Both the position numbers and the translations under genes were made by a program. The notes beneath the pieces are model-generated. The model saw nothing but the letters and a program-made list of their open reading frames with translations. It made no database searches and was not told the origin of the DNA. From NCBI RefSeq assembly GCF_042678945.1, contig NZ_JBHTLM010000001.1, positions 1 through 64,000 on the forward strand: 64,000 bases of DNA. Direction: 5' to 3'. Shown in pieces: positions 25,453 through 33,963 of the stretch (positions within the stretch are counted from its first letter, which is position 1; the number at the start of each line of letters is the position of its first letter). This DNA comes from Fontibacillus puldeungensis. GTDB lineage: Bacteria > Bacillota > Bacilli > Paenibacillales > Paenibacillaceae.

Positions 25453-25627
25453 TGTTGTATTTCATACAACAATTCGTGGGCTGATTGGGGGTATCTTAGT
25501 GTATTGTTGTATTCCGTACAATAATTTTGCGGTATTTAGCGGCCAAAAGGCTAAAATGTTGTATACAATACAACAATCGCCGTGTTAGCTCCCCGCAGGC
25601 TCCCAAAATGTTGTACGTTGTACAACA
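25453..25627. repeat. Phased palindrome array (four 19-bp units, 52-bp period)
   Basis: Units at 25453-25471, 25505-25523, 25557-25575 and 25609-25627, each start exactly 52 bp from the last. Three are perfect 8-3-8 palindromes of the form TGTTGTAY, three bases, RTACAACA; the second has decayed arms. The 33-bp linkers are only weakly alike (TTAGC...GGCT..AAAA). The gap 25315-25709 holds no gene. This is not CRISPR: no cas genes, and linkers are similar rather than unique. Confidence 0.92.
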
Positions 25628-25709
25628 TATTCTCTCAGAAGGGGATTAAGCTGGCTGTAATGCCTCAGAGTAAAGAGTTTTGAAGCTAATAATAAAAAAA
25701 TTCAAAAAA

Positions 25710-25783
25710 TGAGTGATTACTCACTTGACTGCTCCGCAGCGTGGGAGTATAGTTGAATCATCGAAAGTGAGTAAGTACTCACT
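25710..25783 (+). promoter_or_regulatory. Promoter flanked by two TetR-type operators
   Basis: TTGACT at 25725-25730, a 17-bp gap and TATAGT at 25748-25753 form a strong SigA promoter. TGAGTGATTACTCA (25710-25723) abuts the -35, and AGTGAGTAAGTACTCACT (25766-25783) lies just past the start point. Both share GAGT, four bases, ACTCACT. They are the likely sites of the TetR protein encoded at 27692. Confidence 0.88.
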
Positions 25784-25819
25784 TTTATAATCCAACCACC
25801 TCTTAGAGGAGTGAATGAG

Positions 25820-26554
25820 ATGGATAGACAACAGGAAATTTGTATTCAGGCTAAGAACGTAATTCGCAAATTTGATGAAAAAGAAGTGCTGCACGGGATC
25901 AGCCTCGATGTGCGCAAGAGTGAAATTTTCGGGTTGCTCGGGCCGTCAGGCTCAGGCAAAACGACCTTCGTCAAAATGATCTCCGGCATCGACGAGGCGA
26001 CGAGCGGGGAAATTGAGGTGCTCGGCACTCGGATGCCAAAGCTTACGATGATGAACCGTATTGGCTATATGGCTCAATCCGATGCGATGTATTCGGAGCT
26101 CACGGCGAAGGAAAATCTTGAATTTTTTGGCGCGTTATTCGGACTCCGGGGAGCAAAGATGAAACAGCGGATCCAGGATGTGATGGAGCTTGTTAACCTG
26201 ACCGAGCATCTGAAACGCCCGGTTAGCGCCTATTCCGGCGGGATGAAGCGGCGCTTGTCGCTCGCTATAGCGTTGATGCATGAGCCGGAGGTACTGATCC
26301 TCGATGAGCCAACGGTTGGGATCGACCCGGTGCTGCGCAAATCGATTTGGGACGAATTTGAGCAACTGAGCCAGAAAGGAACAACGATCCTGGTCACGAC
26401 GCATGTCATGGACGAGGCTGACAAATGCCATCGACTTGGTATGGTGCGCGATGGCAGCTTAATCGCCGTGGGAACTCCCGAAGCGCTTAAGCAAGAGACC
26501 GGCAGCGCCACGATTGAAGAAGCATTCCTGTTCTATGGAGGTGTACGCAAATGA
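25820..26554 (+). CDS. ABC exporter ATP-binding protein
   Basis: About 244 residues of the CcmA/drug-export type. The Walker A GPSGSGKTT is near residue 44, Q-loop in MAQSD, signature YSGGMKRRLSLA near 140, Walker B VLILDEPTVGIDP near 160 and the H-loop VTTHVMDEAD. ATG 25820 is preferred because AGAGGAG at 25805-25811 lies eight bases upstream; the GTG at 25811 falls inside that site. Its stop overlaps the permease start (ATGA), and a TetR gene closes the operon. Confidence 0.93.
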   Translation: MDRQQEICIQAKNVIRKFDEKEVLHGISLDVRKSEIFGLLGPSGSGKTTFVKMISGIDEATSGEIEVLGTRMPKLTMMNRIGYMAQSDAMYSELTAKENLEFFGALFGLRGAKMKQRIQDVMELVNLTEHLKRPVSAYSGGMKRRLSLAIALMHEPEVLILDEPTVGIDPVLRKSIWDEFEQLSQKGTTILVTTHVMDEADKCHRLGMVRDGSLIAVGTPEALKQETGSATIEEAFLFYGGVRK

Positions 26555-27645
26555 GAATTCAGGCCCTGATTGTTCGAATTACTCGCCAGTTTATTCATGA
26601 TAAACGCTCGATGGCTTTGCTGATCATCGCCCCGCTTCTAGTGCTGTCCATGATGTTTTTGGTCTTTAACGGTGACCCGTATCAGGCCAAAGTCGGTACG
26701 TTGAATCTTCCGGCTCCCCTATCTAAAGCCTTGGACGCATCCAACGCAACAGTAACGAATTACACCACGGATGAGGAAGCGGAAGAGGCACTGGCAGACC
26801 AGAAAATCGATGCCATCATTCGGATCGACGGAAACGTTCCACACATTAAGCTTGAGGGCAGTGACCCTACGAAAAACCGGGCCGTTATGCTGCTGATTCA
26901 GAAGGCGATGCAGACGGGAACAGCCCCGATGACTGCAGCACAGACACAAACTCAAACACAAGGTGCCAAAGCGTTGCCTATTCAAGCTTCTGCTGCGAAG
27001 TCACCGGCTCCGGTTTTTGAATATTTGCACGGCAGCGCGGATATGTCTTCTTTTGACAGCTTCAGCCCGGTACTGATCGGTTTATTCGCCTTCTTCTTCG
27101 TCTTCCTGATCGCTGGCGTATCTTTCCTGCGGGAGCGCACTACCGGTACGCTGGAGCGGCTGCTCGCTACCCCACTGCGGCGTTGGGAAATCGTTACCGG
27201 ATATATGCTCGGCTTCGGTATTTTCACCAGTCTACAGGCGGTGCTCATTGCCGGGTATACGGTTGGTGTACTTGGGAGCATGATGGTCGGCTCATTCTGG
27301 TACGTGCTGCTCATTATGCTGCTATTGTCGGCAACGGCTCTAAGTTTTGGCACTTTACTGTCGGCGTTCGCTGATTCGGAGTTCCAAATGATTCAGTTCA
27401 TTCCCATCGTCATTGTACCGCAGGTATTCTTCTCCGGTCTGTTTGATCTGGAAAGCATGTCGCCATATCTAAGCTGGATCGCTTATATTACGCCATTGAA
27501 ATACGGTGCTGACGCCCTTCGCAATGTGATGCTTCGCGGTGAAGGCTGGAGCTCGATCGCAATGGATGTCTATGTTCTGGCCGGATTGTCTCTCGTCTTT
27601 ATGGCGGCCAACGTCCTCGCATTGCGCAAGCATCGGAGAATATAG
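26551..27645 (+). CDS. ABC-2 type exporter permease
   Basis: 364 residues. It has an N-terminal membrane helix, a large extracellular domain (about residues 50-165), then five more helices, the ABC-2/YhgE-like plan. FLRERTTGTLERLLATPLRRWEIVTGY near residues 190-216 and FSGLFDLESMSPYLSWIAYITPL are hallmark segments. It forms the channel for the ATPase encoded just upstream. The cargo (drug, lipid or peptide) is unknown. Confidence 0.92.
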   Translation: MRIQALIVRITRQFIHDKRSMALLIIAPLLVLSMMFLVFNGDPYQAKVGTLNLPAPLSKALDASNATVTNYTTDEEAEEALADQKIDAIIRIDGNVPHIKLEGSDPTKNRAVMLLIQKAMQTGTAPMTAAQTQTQTQGAKALPIQASAAKSPAPVFEYLHGSADMSSFDSFSPVLIGLFAFFFVFLIAGVSFLRERTTGTLERLLATPLRRWEIVTGYMLGFGIFTSLQAVLIAGYTVGVLGSMMVGSFWYVLLIMLLLSATALSFGTLLSAFADSEFQMIQFIPIVIVPQVFFSGLFDLESMSPYLSWIAYITPLKYGADALRNVMLRGEGWSSIAMDVYVLAGLSLVFMAANVLALRKHRRI

Positions 27646-27691
27646 TAATCTTGTGAGAGGCATTGAATCGTAATAGAAAGGGGATACCTCT

Positions 27692-28360
27692 ATGTCAGAC
27701 AAGCAAGAACAGTGGCTGGAGGATCTTATCCGGCTATCCGCAGAGGACAAGGAGAAAAAGACCGAAAAGCAGATGAAAATTTTGGAGGCTGCGGTCGAAA
27801 TCTTCTCGGAAAAAGGATATGCCGCCACCTCAACCAGTGAAATCGCGCAAAAAGCGGGCGTTGCAGAAGGAACGATTTTTAGGCACTATAAAACGAAAAA
27901 GGATCTCCTATTGTCCATCGCAGGCCCGATTGTTTCGAAATTGCTTTTTCCGTTCGTTATTCGTGATTTTGTGAAAATGATCGATCTTCCTTATGAACGT
28001 GCTGACGATTTCTTCCGGGCGATTGCCAAAGATCGATTCAAATTTGCCCGTGAAAATACGAAAATCATCAAGATTATCATCCATGAGCTGCCCTTTCAGC
28101 CAGAATTGATGGAACAGGTTAAGGTTTTATCTACAGAGTATGTGGTCAAACGAATCAAAAAGATCATCATTCATTTCCAGGAGGAAGGGCAAATTATTGA
28201 GGCGCCGCCATGGCGAGTGATGCGAACGGGTGCCAGCGTTTTGATGGGCATGATTTTAACCCATTTATTTATTTTGCCGGACTTTCCTATCGATGAAGAC
28301 GAGGAAATTGAGCGAACGATCGATATACTCATGTATGGGATTGCCGGCCGAAAGGAATAG
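27692..28360 (+). CDS. TetR-family regulator of the ABC exporter
   Basis: 222 residues. The helix-turn-helix lies at about residues 30-75 (ILEAAVEIFSEKGYAATSTSEIAQKAGVAEGTIFRHYKTKKDLL), and the ligand-binding part is of the YfiR/TetR_C type. It is the third gene of the operon behind the operators at 25710 and 25766, so it should repress its own transcription together with the exporter. The start follows AAAGGGG. A strong terminator follows. Confidence 0.92.
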   Translation: MSDKQEQWLEDLIRLSAEDKEKKTEKQMKILEAAVEIFSEKGYAATSTSEIAQKAGVAEGTIFRHYKTKKDLLLSIAGPIVSKLLFPFVIRDFVKMIDLPYERADDFFRAIAKDRFKFARENTKIIKIIIHELPFQPELMEQVKVLSTEYVVKRIKKIIIHFQEEGQIIEAPPWRVMRTGASVLMGMILTHLFILPDFPIDEDEEIERTIDILMYGIAGRKE

Positions 28361-28370
28361 ATGAAGAGAA

Positions 28371-28412
28371 AAAACCCGCGTAAGGACGAAAGTCGTCCTT
28401 ACGCGGGTTTTT
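28371..28412 (+). terminator. Strong terminator of the TetR-ABC operon
   Basis: Stem of nearly 20 bp, AAACCCGCGTAAGGACGA / TCGTCCTTACGCGGGTTT with an AAG loop, followed by TT; also works in reverse. Confidence 0.92.
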
Positions 28413-28539
28413 GCATTTGTTGGCTTAGTTATCTGCAAGTTTTCTGAATATTAAGAATTATTATTATAAAATAGTTGTAGTTAATAGGCAAATTGTGGTT
28501 TACTACTTATCAATATGACTAGAAAGCGAGTGTGCGTTA

Positions 28540-29403
28540 ATGTTTGCTACTCTGAATGGTACCCGCATTTTTTTCGATGTGGAAGGGTCTGGCTATGTTC
28601 CAGAGCGTGATCGAATGCGTCACCGGCCAGTATGTATTGTTGTTCATGGAGGCCCGGGGAGTGACCACGCCGATTTCAAACCCTGGCTATCGCCTTTGGC
28701 AAATGATCTACAAATCATATATATGGACTTACGGTCCAATGGGCAGTCGGATCGGGTAGATCCGGCAATCTGTACTCTGGAGCAGCTTGCGGATGATATT
28801 GAGGCGCTGCGCATCTATCTTGGACTTGAGAAGTTTACTTTGCTGGGACACTCTTTTGGGGGAATGGTAGCGCAAGTTTATGCAGCGCGGTATCCGGAAT
28901 CCCTTAACAAGCTTGTGCTTGTATGTACGGCCCCCAGCTATGACTTCTATAAAGAGGCTCTTACATATGCACAAAAAGTGGCATCACCGGAGCAACTGCA
29001 GTTCATTCCGGATTTGTTTGAAGGACGCATTGAAGATGAGCCGCATCTCATCCGCTGGTGGGATCTCTGCTATGATCTATATTTTCATACCCATGATGAA
29101 GAACTGATGAGAGAGACCGGCAATCGACCGATCGGCTCGCTTGAAGTGTCCAACTACACTTTTAAGCATTTCATGCCGCAGTACGATGTCCGTCCGAAGC
29201 TGCCTTCGGTACATGTTGAAACGCTGATTGTCGGCGCGAAATACGATTGGATCACGCCTGTATCACAGTCAGAGGAAATCTATCGTTTGCTGCCGAAGTC
29301 ACGGCTTGTGATATTTGAGCACAGTGGGCATATGCCTTTTATTGAAGAAAATGAAGGTTTTATAGATTTGGTTTCCGGCTTTATTGTCGGTGAGCAAAAA
29401 TAG
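28540..29403 (+). CDS. Alpha/beta hydrolase, proline iminopeptidase-like
   Basis: 287 residues with the S33 peptidase layout. The oxyanion hole HGGPGSDH is near residue 36, DLRSNGQSDR near 66, the nucleophile GHSFGGM (Ser about 110), the acid in AKYDWITP and His in FEHSGHMPF. Such enzymes remove N-terminal proline or hydrolyse other small amides and esters. No signal peptide is present, so it acts in the cytosol. It stands ahead of a DUF1684 gene and a peptide ABC importer, suggesting it processes imported peptides. Confidence 0.87.
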   Translation: MFATLNGTRIFFDVEGSGYVPERDRMRHRPVCIVVHGGPGSDHADFKPWLSPLANDLQIIYMDLRSNGQSDRVDPAICTLEQLADDIEALRIYLGLEKFTLLGHSFGGMVAQVYAARYPESLNKLVLVCTAPSYDFYKEALTYAQKVASPEQLQFIPDLFEGRIEDEPHLIRWWDLCYDLYFHTHDEELMRETGNRPIGSLEVSNYTFKHFMPQYDVRPKLPSVHVETLIVGAKYDWITPVSQSEEIYRLLPKSRLVIFEHSGHMPFIEENEGFIDLVSGFIVGEQK

Positions 29404-29438
29404 CAGTAGAAAATACCATGAAAGTTAAGAGGATAAAT

Positions 29439-30236
29439 ATGAGAGATTTGCAGATTTCAGATTTTACAGGTTGGCGGCAAAAACGTCAGCAGTCGGTAGC
29501 CGGGTTTCAGGGCGATTTGACACTGGTTGGACTCCATCGGATTGAAGAGCCAATGCACATAAAAGGGATTCCAGGGCTATGGGCTCCCCTTGCCCCAGAG
29601 ACACCGGGACTCACCTTAACGGTAGCCGAGTCCGATGCAATCACCGTGGACGACCAACTAGTAGACGGGACGGTACAGCTCTACGTGGACCGCTCGGTGG
29701 TAAGATTTTCACGTACTTTAACGGCTACGGCTACAATGCAGCCAGGTTCACCTCATCTGCTGGCGGTTTGGGACGACAATGCGGATATGTTGCAGGCTTA
29801 TCAAGGTATTTCTTCATTTCCTTATCATCCCGAATGGGTCATCCAAGCTGAATTTGTGGCAGAAGCGGCGGATCGGACGATGGCGTTTTCCCATGTGGAT
29901 GATACGGATGGATCTTTGCGATACCATAAGTCACCCGGAGACATCACTTTTATGAAGGAAGGGGTCAGTTACCGACTTACACCGTTTGCTTCCGATGGTA
30001 GTTTGCTCATTATTTTCGGGGATCGGACCAATGGGGATACCACTTACGGGCTGGGAAGAATGCTGCTTGTGCATCCGGAACAGGACGGCTCGGTTACGCT
30101 TGACTTTAATCGCAGTTTTCTGCCGCCCTGCGCCTTTTCCCCTTATTTTAATTGCCCGATTCCACCGGCCAACAATCGACTGCCATTTGAAATCGATGCC
30201 GGGGAGAAGCAGACATTGTTCTTTAAAATTAAATAA
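29439..30236 (+). CDS. DUF1684 domain protein
   Basis: About 265 residues. The family is recognised by YGLGRMLLV, then LDFNRSFLPPCAFSPYFNCP and PPANNRLPFEI near the end. Function is not established for the family. Start ATG 29439 follows AAGAGGA at 29427-29433; the frame is open to ATG 29418, which has no ribosome site. It lies 36 bp after the hydrolase and 80 bp before the binding-protein gene, in what looks like one operon. No signal peptide is seen. Confidence 0.87.
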   Translation: MRDLQISDFTGWRQKRQQSVAGFQGDLTLVGLHRIEEPMHIKGIPGLWAPLAPETPGLTLTVAESDAITVDDQLVDGTVQLYVDRSVVRFSRTLTATATMQPGSPHLLAVWDDNADMLQAYQGISSFPYHPEWVIQAEFVAEAADRTMAFSHVDDTDGSLRYHKSPGDITFMKEGVSYRLTPFASDGSLLIIFGDRTNGDTTYGLGRMLLVHPEQDGSVTLDFNRSFLPPCAFSPYFNCPIPPANNRLPFEIDAGEKQTLFFKIK

Positions 30237-30316
30237 TTTAATATTGACAGGATGAGACATGCAGAATACTGTTAAATCAGAGATGAATAATATGAATTAA
30301 TCAAGGAGTGGACAGC

Positions 30317-31942
30317 GTGAAGGTTAGTTTTACTATGAAAAATCTATTAGCTGTTGTTCTTAGCGCAGCTTTATTGGTATTGCCAGCATGCAGTCAGGCT
30401 TCGACATCTTCTCCTACCGCAGCAGGGACAGGGGCATCGTCGAAAAAGGTCGTTAACGTAGGGGTTACCTATTCGCCCAATACGCTGAATCCATTGTCCC
30501 CGGTAGGCCTTGTCTCCACGTATGTGACGAGCCTGATGTTTCTGCCATTGGTCGATATTGACGAAGACCTGACGTTTAAGCCGATGCTGGCGGATTCGAT
30601 CAAAACGAGCGATAACAAGACGTTTACAATTAACCTGAATCCTAATGCGAAATGGACGGATGGGACTCCGGTTACGGCGGACGATGTGATCTTCACGTTG
30701 AAACTGATGACCAACGCAAAGGCTGCTTCAACTTATGCTTACATGTTTGCGATTCTCGAAGGTGTGGACGATTCGGGTTATTTGCCGGAAGGATCAACGG
30801 ATATCTTGGGTGTGAAAAAAGTGGACGAGCATACACTTACGTTTACGACGAAGGCACCGACGACGCTCAACATTTTCCAAGATACGATCGGCCGCTATTT
30901 GATGACGGTCCCGAAGTCCGCTCTTAAAGATGTAGCTCCGGAAAATATCAATAAAAGTGCGTTCATGCAGAAACCGACGGTAACGAACGGTCCTTTCAAA
31001 TTGGTAGAATACAACCGGGACCATTTTGTACAGCTGGAAGCTAACAAAAATTATTTCAAAGGTGCTCCGAAAATCGAGCAGTTGAACTTCAAAGTGTTGC
31101 AAGGGACGGCGATTTCCGCCCAGCTTCAAAGCGGTGAAATCGATATGAACATCCCATCGGCTGGGGTAATCCCAATCAACGACTATGAGAAAATCAAGAG
31201 CTTGGCTAATGTGACGACCGTGGAAGGGCCCCCTGTGGCTACCCAGTTGATGTATATGAATGAGCAGACCGTACCCGATGTGAAGCAAAGACAAGCGATC
31301 TCCTATGCGCTTAATCGTGAACTGATCGTAAACAACCTGCTTAAAGGTTCAGGGGAAGTGACTGACGGCTTTTTCACAAGTTACAGCCCTTACGTGGATT
31401 CCAGTGTGAAACCGGTCGCTTATGATCCGGATAAAGCCAAGAGTTTGCTGCAGGAATCTGGCTGGGATTCCGGGAAAACGTTGACCTTATCTGTTCTGTC
31501 CGGGGATAGTACATTGGAACAAGCGGCTAACATTATCGGGGAAAATTTAAAGAGCGCTGGAGTCAACGTCAAGATCCAAATGGCTGACCTCGCAACTTTG
31601 ATCGATACCATTGTTAAAACGAAATACGACTTGGCCATTCTTACCGTATCCATGACACCGGTAAATCCGCTCCCTGATGTAGCGTATTTCTTGCAGAAGG
31701 GAAACCCGAACGGCTATAACAACCCTAAGGTAGACAAATTGCTGGCTTCGCTCAGTGCGGAGACGGATGAAGCGAAGATAAAACAATATTATAGTGATCT
31801 ACAAAAGATTGTCGCACAGGACGTACCGATGCCTTCTATCTACGCTACCAAGCCGCTAGGCGCTGTGAATAAGCGGGTTGCAGGGGCGAAACCGAAAGAT
31901 TTCGGTATGTTTATCAATGTAAACGAGTGGGATGTTAAGTGA
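30317..31942 (+). CDS. Peptide/nickel ABC transporter substrate-binding lipoprotein
   Basis: About 541 residues, extracellular binding protein family 5. A lipoprotein signal with lipobox LPAC (Cys near 28) is followed by a Ser/Thr/Ala linker. Family segments are VGVTYSPNTLNPLSP, AKWTDGTPVTADDVIFTL, GPFKLVEYNRD, QAISYALNRELIV and PLPDVAYFLQKGNP. GTG 30317 is used because AAGGAG at 30303-30308 is eight bases upstream. The stop overlaps the next start (GTGA). It should bind oligopeptides or a similar ligand for the DppDFBC-like complex encoded next. Confidence 0.93.
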   Translation: MKVSFTMKNLLAVVLSAALLVLPACSQASTSSPTAAGTGASSKKVVNVGVTYSPNTLNPLSPVGLVSTYVTSLMFLPLVDIDEDLTFKPMLADSIKTSDNKTFTINLNPNAKWTDGTPVTADDVIFTLKLMTNAKAASTYAYMFAILEGVDDSGYLPEGSTDILGVKKVDEHTLTFTTKAPTTLNIFQDTIGRYLMTVPKSALKDVAPENINKSAFMQKPTVTNGPFKLVEYNRDHFVQLEANKNYFKGAPKIEQLNFKVLQGTAISAQLQSGEIDMNIPSAGVIPINDYEKIKSLANVTTVEGPPVATQLMYMNEQTVPDVKQRQAISYALNRELIVNNLLKGSGEVTDGFFTSYSPYVDSSVKPVAYDPDKAKSLLQESGWDSGKTLTLSVLSGDSTLEQAANIIGENLKSAGVNVKIQMADLATLIDTIVKTKYDLAILTVSMTPVNPLPDVAYFLQKGNPNGYNNPKVDKLLASLSAETDEAKIKQYYSDLQKIVAQDVPMPSIYATKPLGAVNKRVAGAKPKDFGMFINVNEWDVK

Positions 31943-32946
31943 TCGATATGGAAGATTTGCTCAAGGTCAGCCACCTCCAAACTGCCTTTGACAGTGAACG
32001 TGGGCAGTCGATCAGCGTCGACGATGTCAGTTTCCGAATGAAGCCAGGCGAGACATTGGCTATCGTAGGAGAATCGGGAAGCGGGAAGAGCGTTACGGCC
32101 CTGTCCATCATGCGTTTGCTAGGAGGGGGCAGCCATATTCTGAAGGGTCAGGTGCTGCTTGACGGCACCGACCTCCTCAAGCTCGATGACAAGGCGCTGC
32201 AGGAGATCCGTGGAAATCAAATCTCGATGATCTTTCAGGAGCCGATGACATCACTGAACCCAGTGCTTACGATCGGCTATCAAATGTGTGAAGCCATTGT
32301 GCTTCACTTGAAGCAGAGTAAGAAGGAAGCCCGCCTCAGCGCCATTGAAATGTTGAAAAAGGTTGGACTGCCGAGAGCCGAGGAGATCATGAACGAGTAT
32401 CCTTTCGCCCTATCGGGTGGAATGAGACAACGGGTCATGATCGCGATGGCTCTTTCTTGCAAACCGAAGGTTTTAATTGCCGATGAGCCTACGACCGCGC
32501 TGGATGTAACGGTTCAGGCACAGATCATGAAGTTGATGAAGGAATTGTGCGCAGAGGCGGGTACGGCCATTCTCCTCATTACACATGATCTGGGTGTGGT
32601 TGCGGAAATGGCCGACCGGGTACTTGTTATGTATGCCGGGCAAGTGGTGGAGGAGACGGATGTGTTCACACTCTTTGAACATCCACAGCATCCTTACACG
32701 AAAGGATTACTAAAGTCGATTCCAAGACTGGATGCTGAGGATAACGAAGGTCTTGAATCCATACCAGGGACGGTGCCAACACACTATGAGACGATTCCTG
32801 GCTGCCGGTTCTACAATCGCTGTTTTATGGCGACTGATAAATGCCGGCAATTAACTCCCGAGCTGATTAAGACCGGAGAGGATCATTTATCCCGCTGCTG
32901 GGAAGTCAAGGGCTACGAGGACCGGGTAGGAAGGGGAAACCTATGA
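31939..32946 (+). CDS. Peptide ABC transporter ATPase, OppD/DppD-like
   Basis: 335 residues. Walker A GESGSGKSVTAL near 45, Q-loop FQEPMTSLNP, signature LSGGMRQRVMIAMAL near 160, Walker B VLIADEPTTALD and a C-terminal oligopeptide-transport tail with PGCRFYNRC and Cys residues that may bind an Fe-S cluster. It starts at GTG 31939 overlapping the upstream stop, with ATG 31948 as an alternative; there is no clear ribosome site, so coupling is likely. Overlaps the next gene by ATGA. Confidence 0.94.
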   Translation: MIDMEDLLKVSHLQTAFDSERGQSISVDDVSFRMKPGETLAIVGESGSGKSVTALSIMRLLGGGSHILKGQVLLDGTDLLKLDDKALQEIRGNQISMIFQEPMTSLNPVLTIGYQMCEAIVLHLKQSKKEARLSAIEMLKKVGLPRAEEIMNEYPFALSGGMRQRVMIAMALSCKPKVLIADEPTTALDVTVQAQIMKLMKELCAEAGTAILLITHDLGVVAEMADRVLVMYAGQVVEETDVFTLFEHPQHPYTKGLLKSIPRLDAEDNEGLESIPGTVPTHYETIPGCRFYNRCFMATDKCRQLTPELIKTGEDHLSRCWEVKGYEDRVGRGNL

Positions 32947-33944
32947 ACCATCAAAATCTTGCAGGCATTGAAAGCTCAGCCCCCCTTATTACTTTAGAAA
33001 ATGTGAAGAAGTACTATCCGATTCACAAAGGAATTATTCATCGTACCATCGATGAGGTCAAGGCTGTTGATGGTGTAAATTTCAGTATATATCCCGGGGA
33101 GACATTGGGACTCGTCGGTGAATCCGGCTGCGGCAAATCAACGATAGGCAGAACCATCGTTGGTTTGGAACAACCTACTGCGGGGCGAATTGTGTTCGAA
33201 GGAGAGGATATTACCGATCTGTCGGCCCGTGAAATGATTAGGCTAAGAACAGAGATGCAAATCGTGTTCCAGGACCCTTATTCCTCACTGAATCCAAGGC
33301 AACGGGTCGGGGATCTATTGGCGGAACCGCTGCGAGTTCACCGCATGGTTGCTGCCCCCAATATCGACAAGGAGGTAGACCGACTGCTGGAGCTAGTGGG
33401 GTTGCCGAGGGACAGCAAAAAACGATTTCCACACGAATTTTCGGGAGGTCAGCGGCAAAGAATTGGGATCGCCAGAGCTCTGACCCTGCGGCCTCGGCTG
33501 ATTATTTGCGATGAGCCGGTTTCGGCGCTGGACGTGTCCATTCAGGCACAGGTATTGAACCTGCTCAAGGATCTCCAGAAGGAACTAAAGCTGACTTATT
33601 TGTTTATTGCGCACGGTTTAGGTGCGGTCAAATACGTCAGCGATCGGATCGCCGTCATGTATCTTGGAAAAATCGTAGAGATGGGTACGGCCAAGGAACT
33701 ATTTTCGAACCCGAAACATCCATATACAAGGGCATTGTTCGATGCGAGTCCTATAGCCAATCCGCGGCTCAGGGACCGAGAGAAAATGGTGCTGGCCGGG
33801 GATGTTCCAAGCCCGGTCAATCCTCCGCAGGGATGTCGTTTTCATACCCGATGTCCGATGGCGACAGAACTCTGCCGGGAACAGGAGCCGGAGCTGACGG
33901 GAGATCAACTTCATGCCTCCGCCTGCTTCTACTCTGAGACTTAA
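32943..33944 (+). CDS. Peptide ABC transporter ATPase, OppF/DppF-like
   Basis: 333 residues, partner of the preceding ATPase. Walker A GESGCGKSTIGR, Q-loop FQDPYSSLNPRQ, signature FSGGQRQRIGIARAL, Walker B IICDEPVSALDVS and the C-terminal PQGCRFHTRCP tail. The H-loop reads FIAHGLGAVKY, with Gly in place of the usual Asp after AH. Start overlaps the OppD-like stop. Confidence 0.94.
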   Translation: MNHQNLAGIESSAPLITLENVKKYYPIHKGIIHRTIDEVKAVDGVNFSIYPGETLGLVGESGCGKSTIGRTIVGLEQPTAGRIVFEGEDITDLSAREMIRLRTEMQIVFQDPYSSLNPRQRVGDLLAEPLRVHRMVAAPNIDKEVDRLLELVGLPRDSKKRFPHEFSGGQRQRIGIARALTLRPRLIICDEPVSALDVSIQAQVLNLLKDLQKELKLTYLFIAHGLGAVKYVSDRIAVMYLGKIVEMGTAKELFSNPKHPYTRALFDASPIANPRLRDREKMVLAGDVPSPVNPPQGCRFHTRCPMATELCREQEPELTGDQLHASACFYSET

Positions 33945-33963
33945 GATCCGAGGTGTTTTTCCA

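Noticed and set aside
25453..25627. Possible short CRISPR array
   Set aside because: Repeats are only 19 bp and palindromic, linkers are partly similar to each other, there are only four units and no cas genes nearby.
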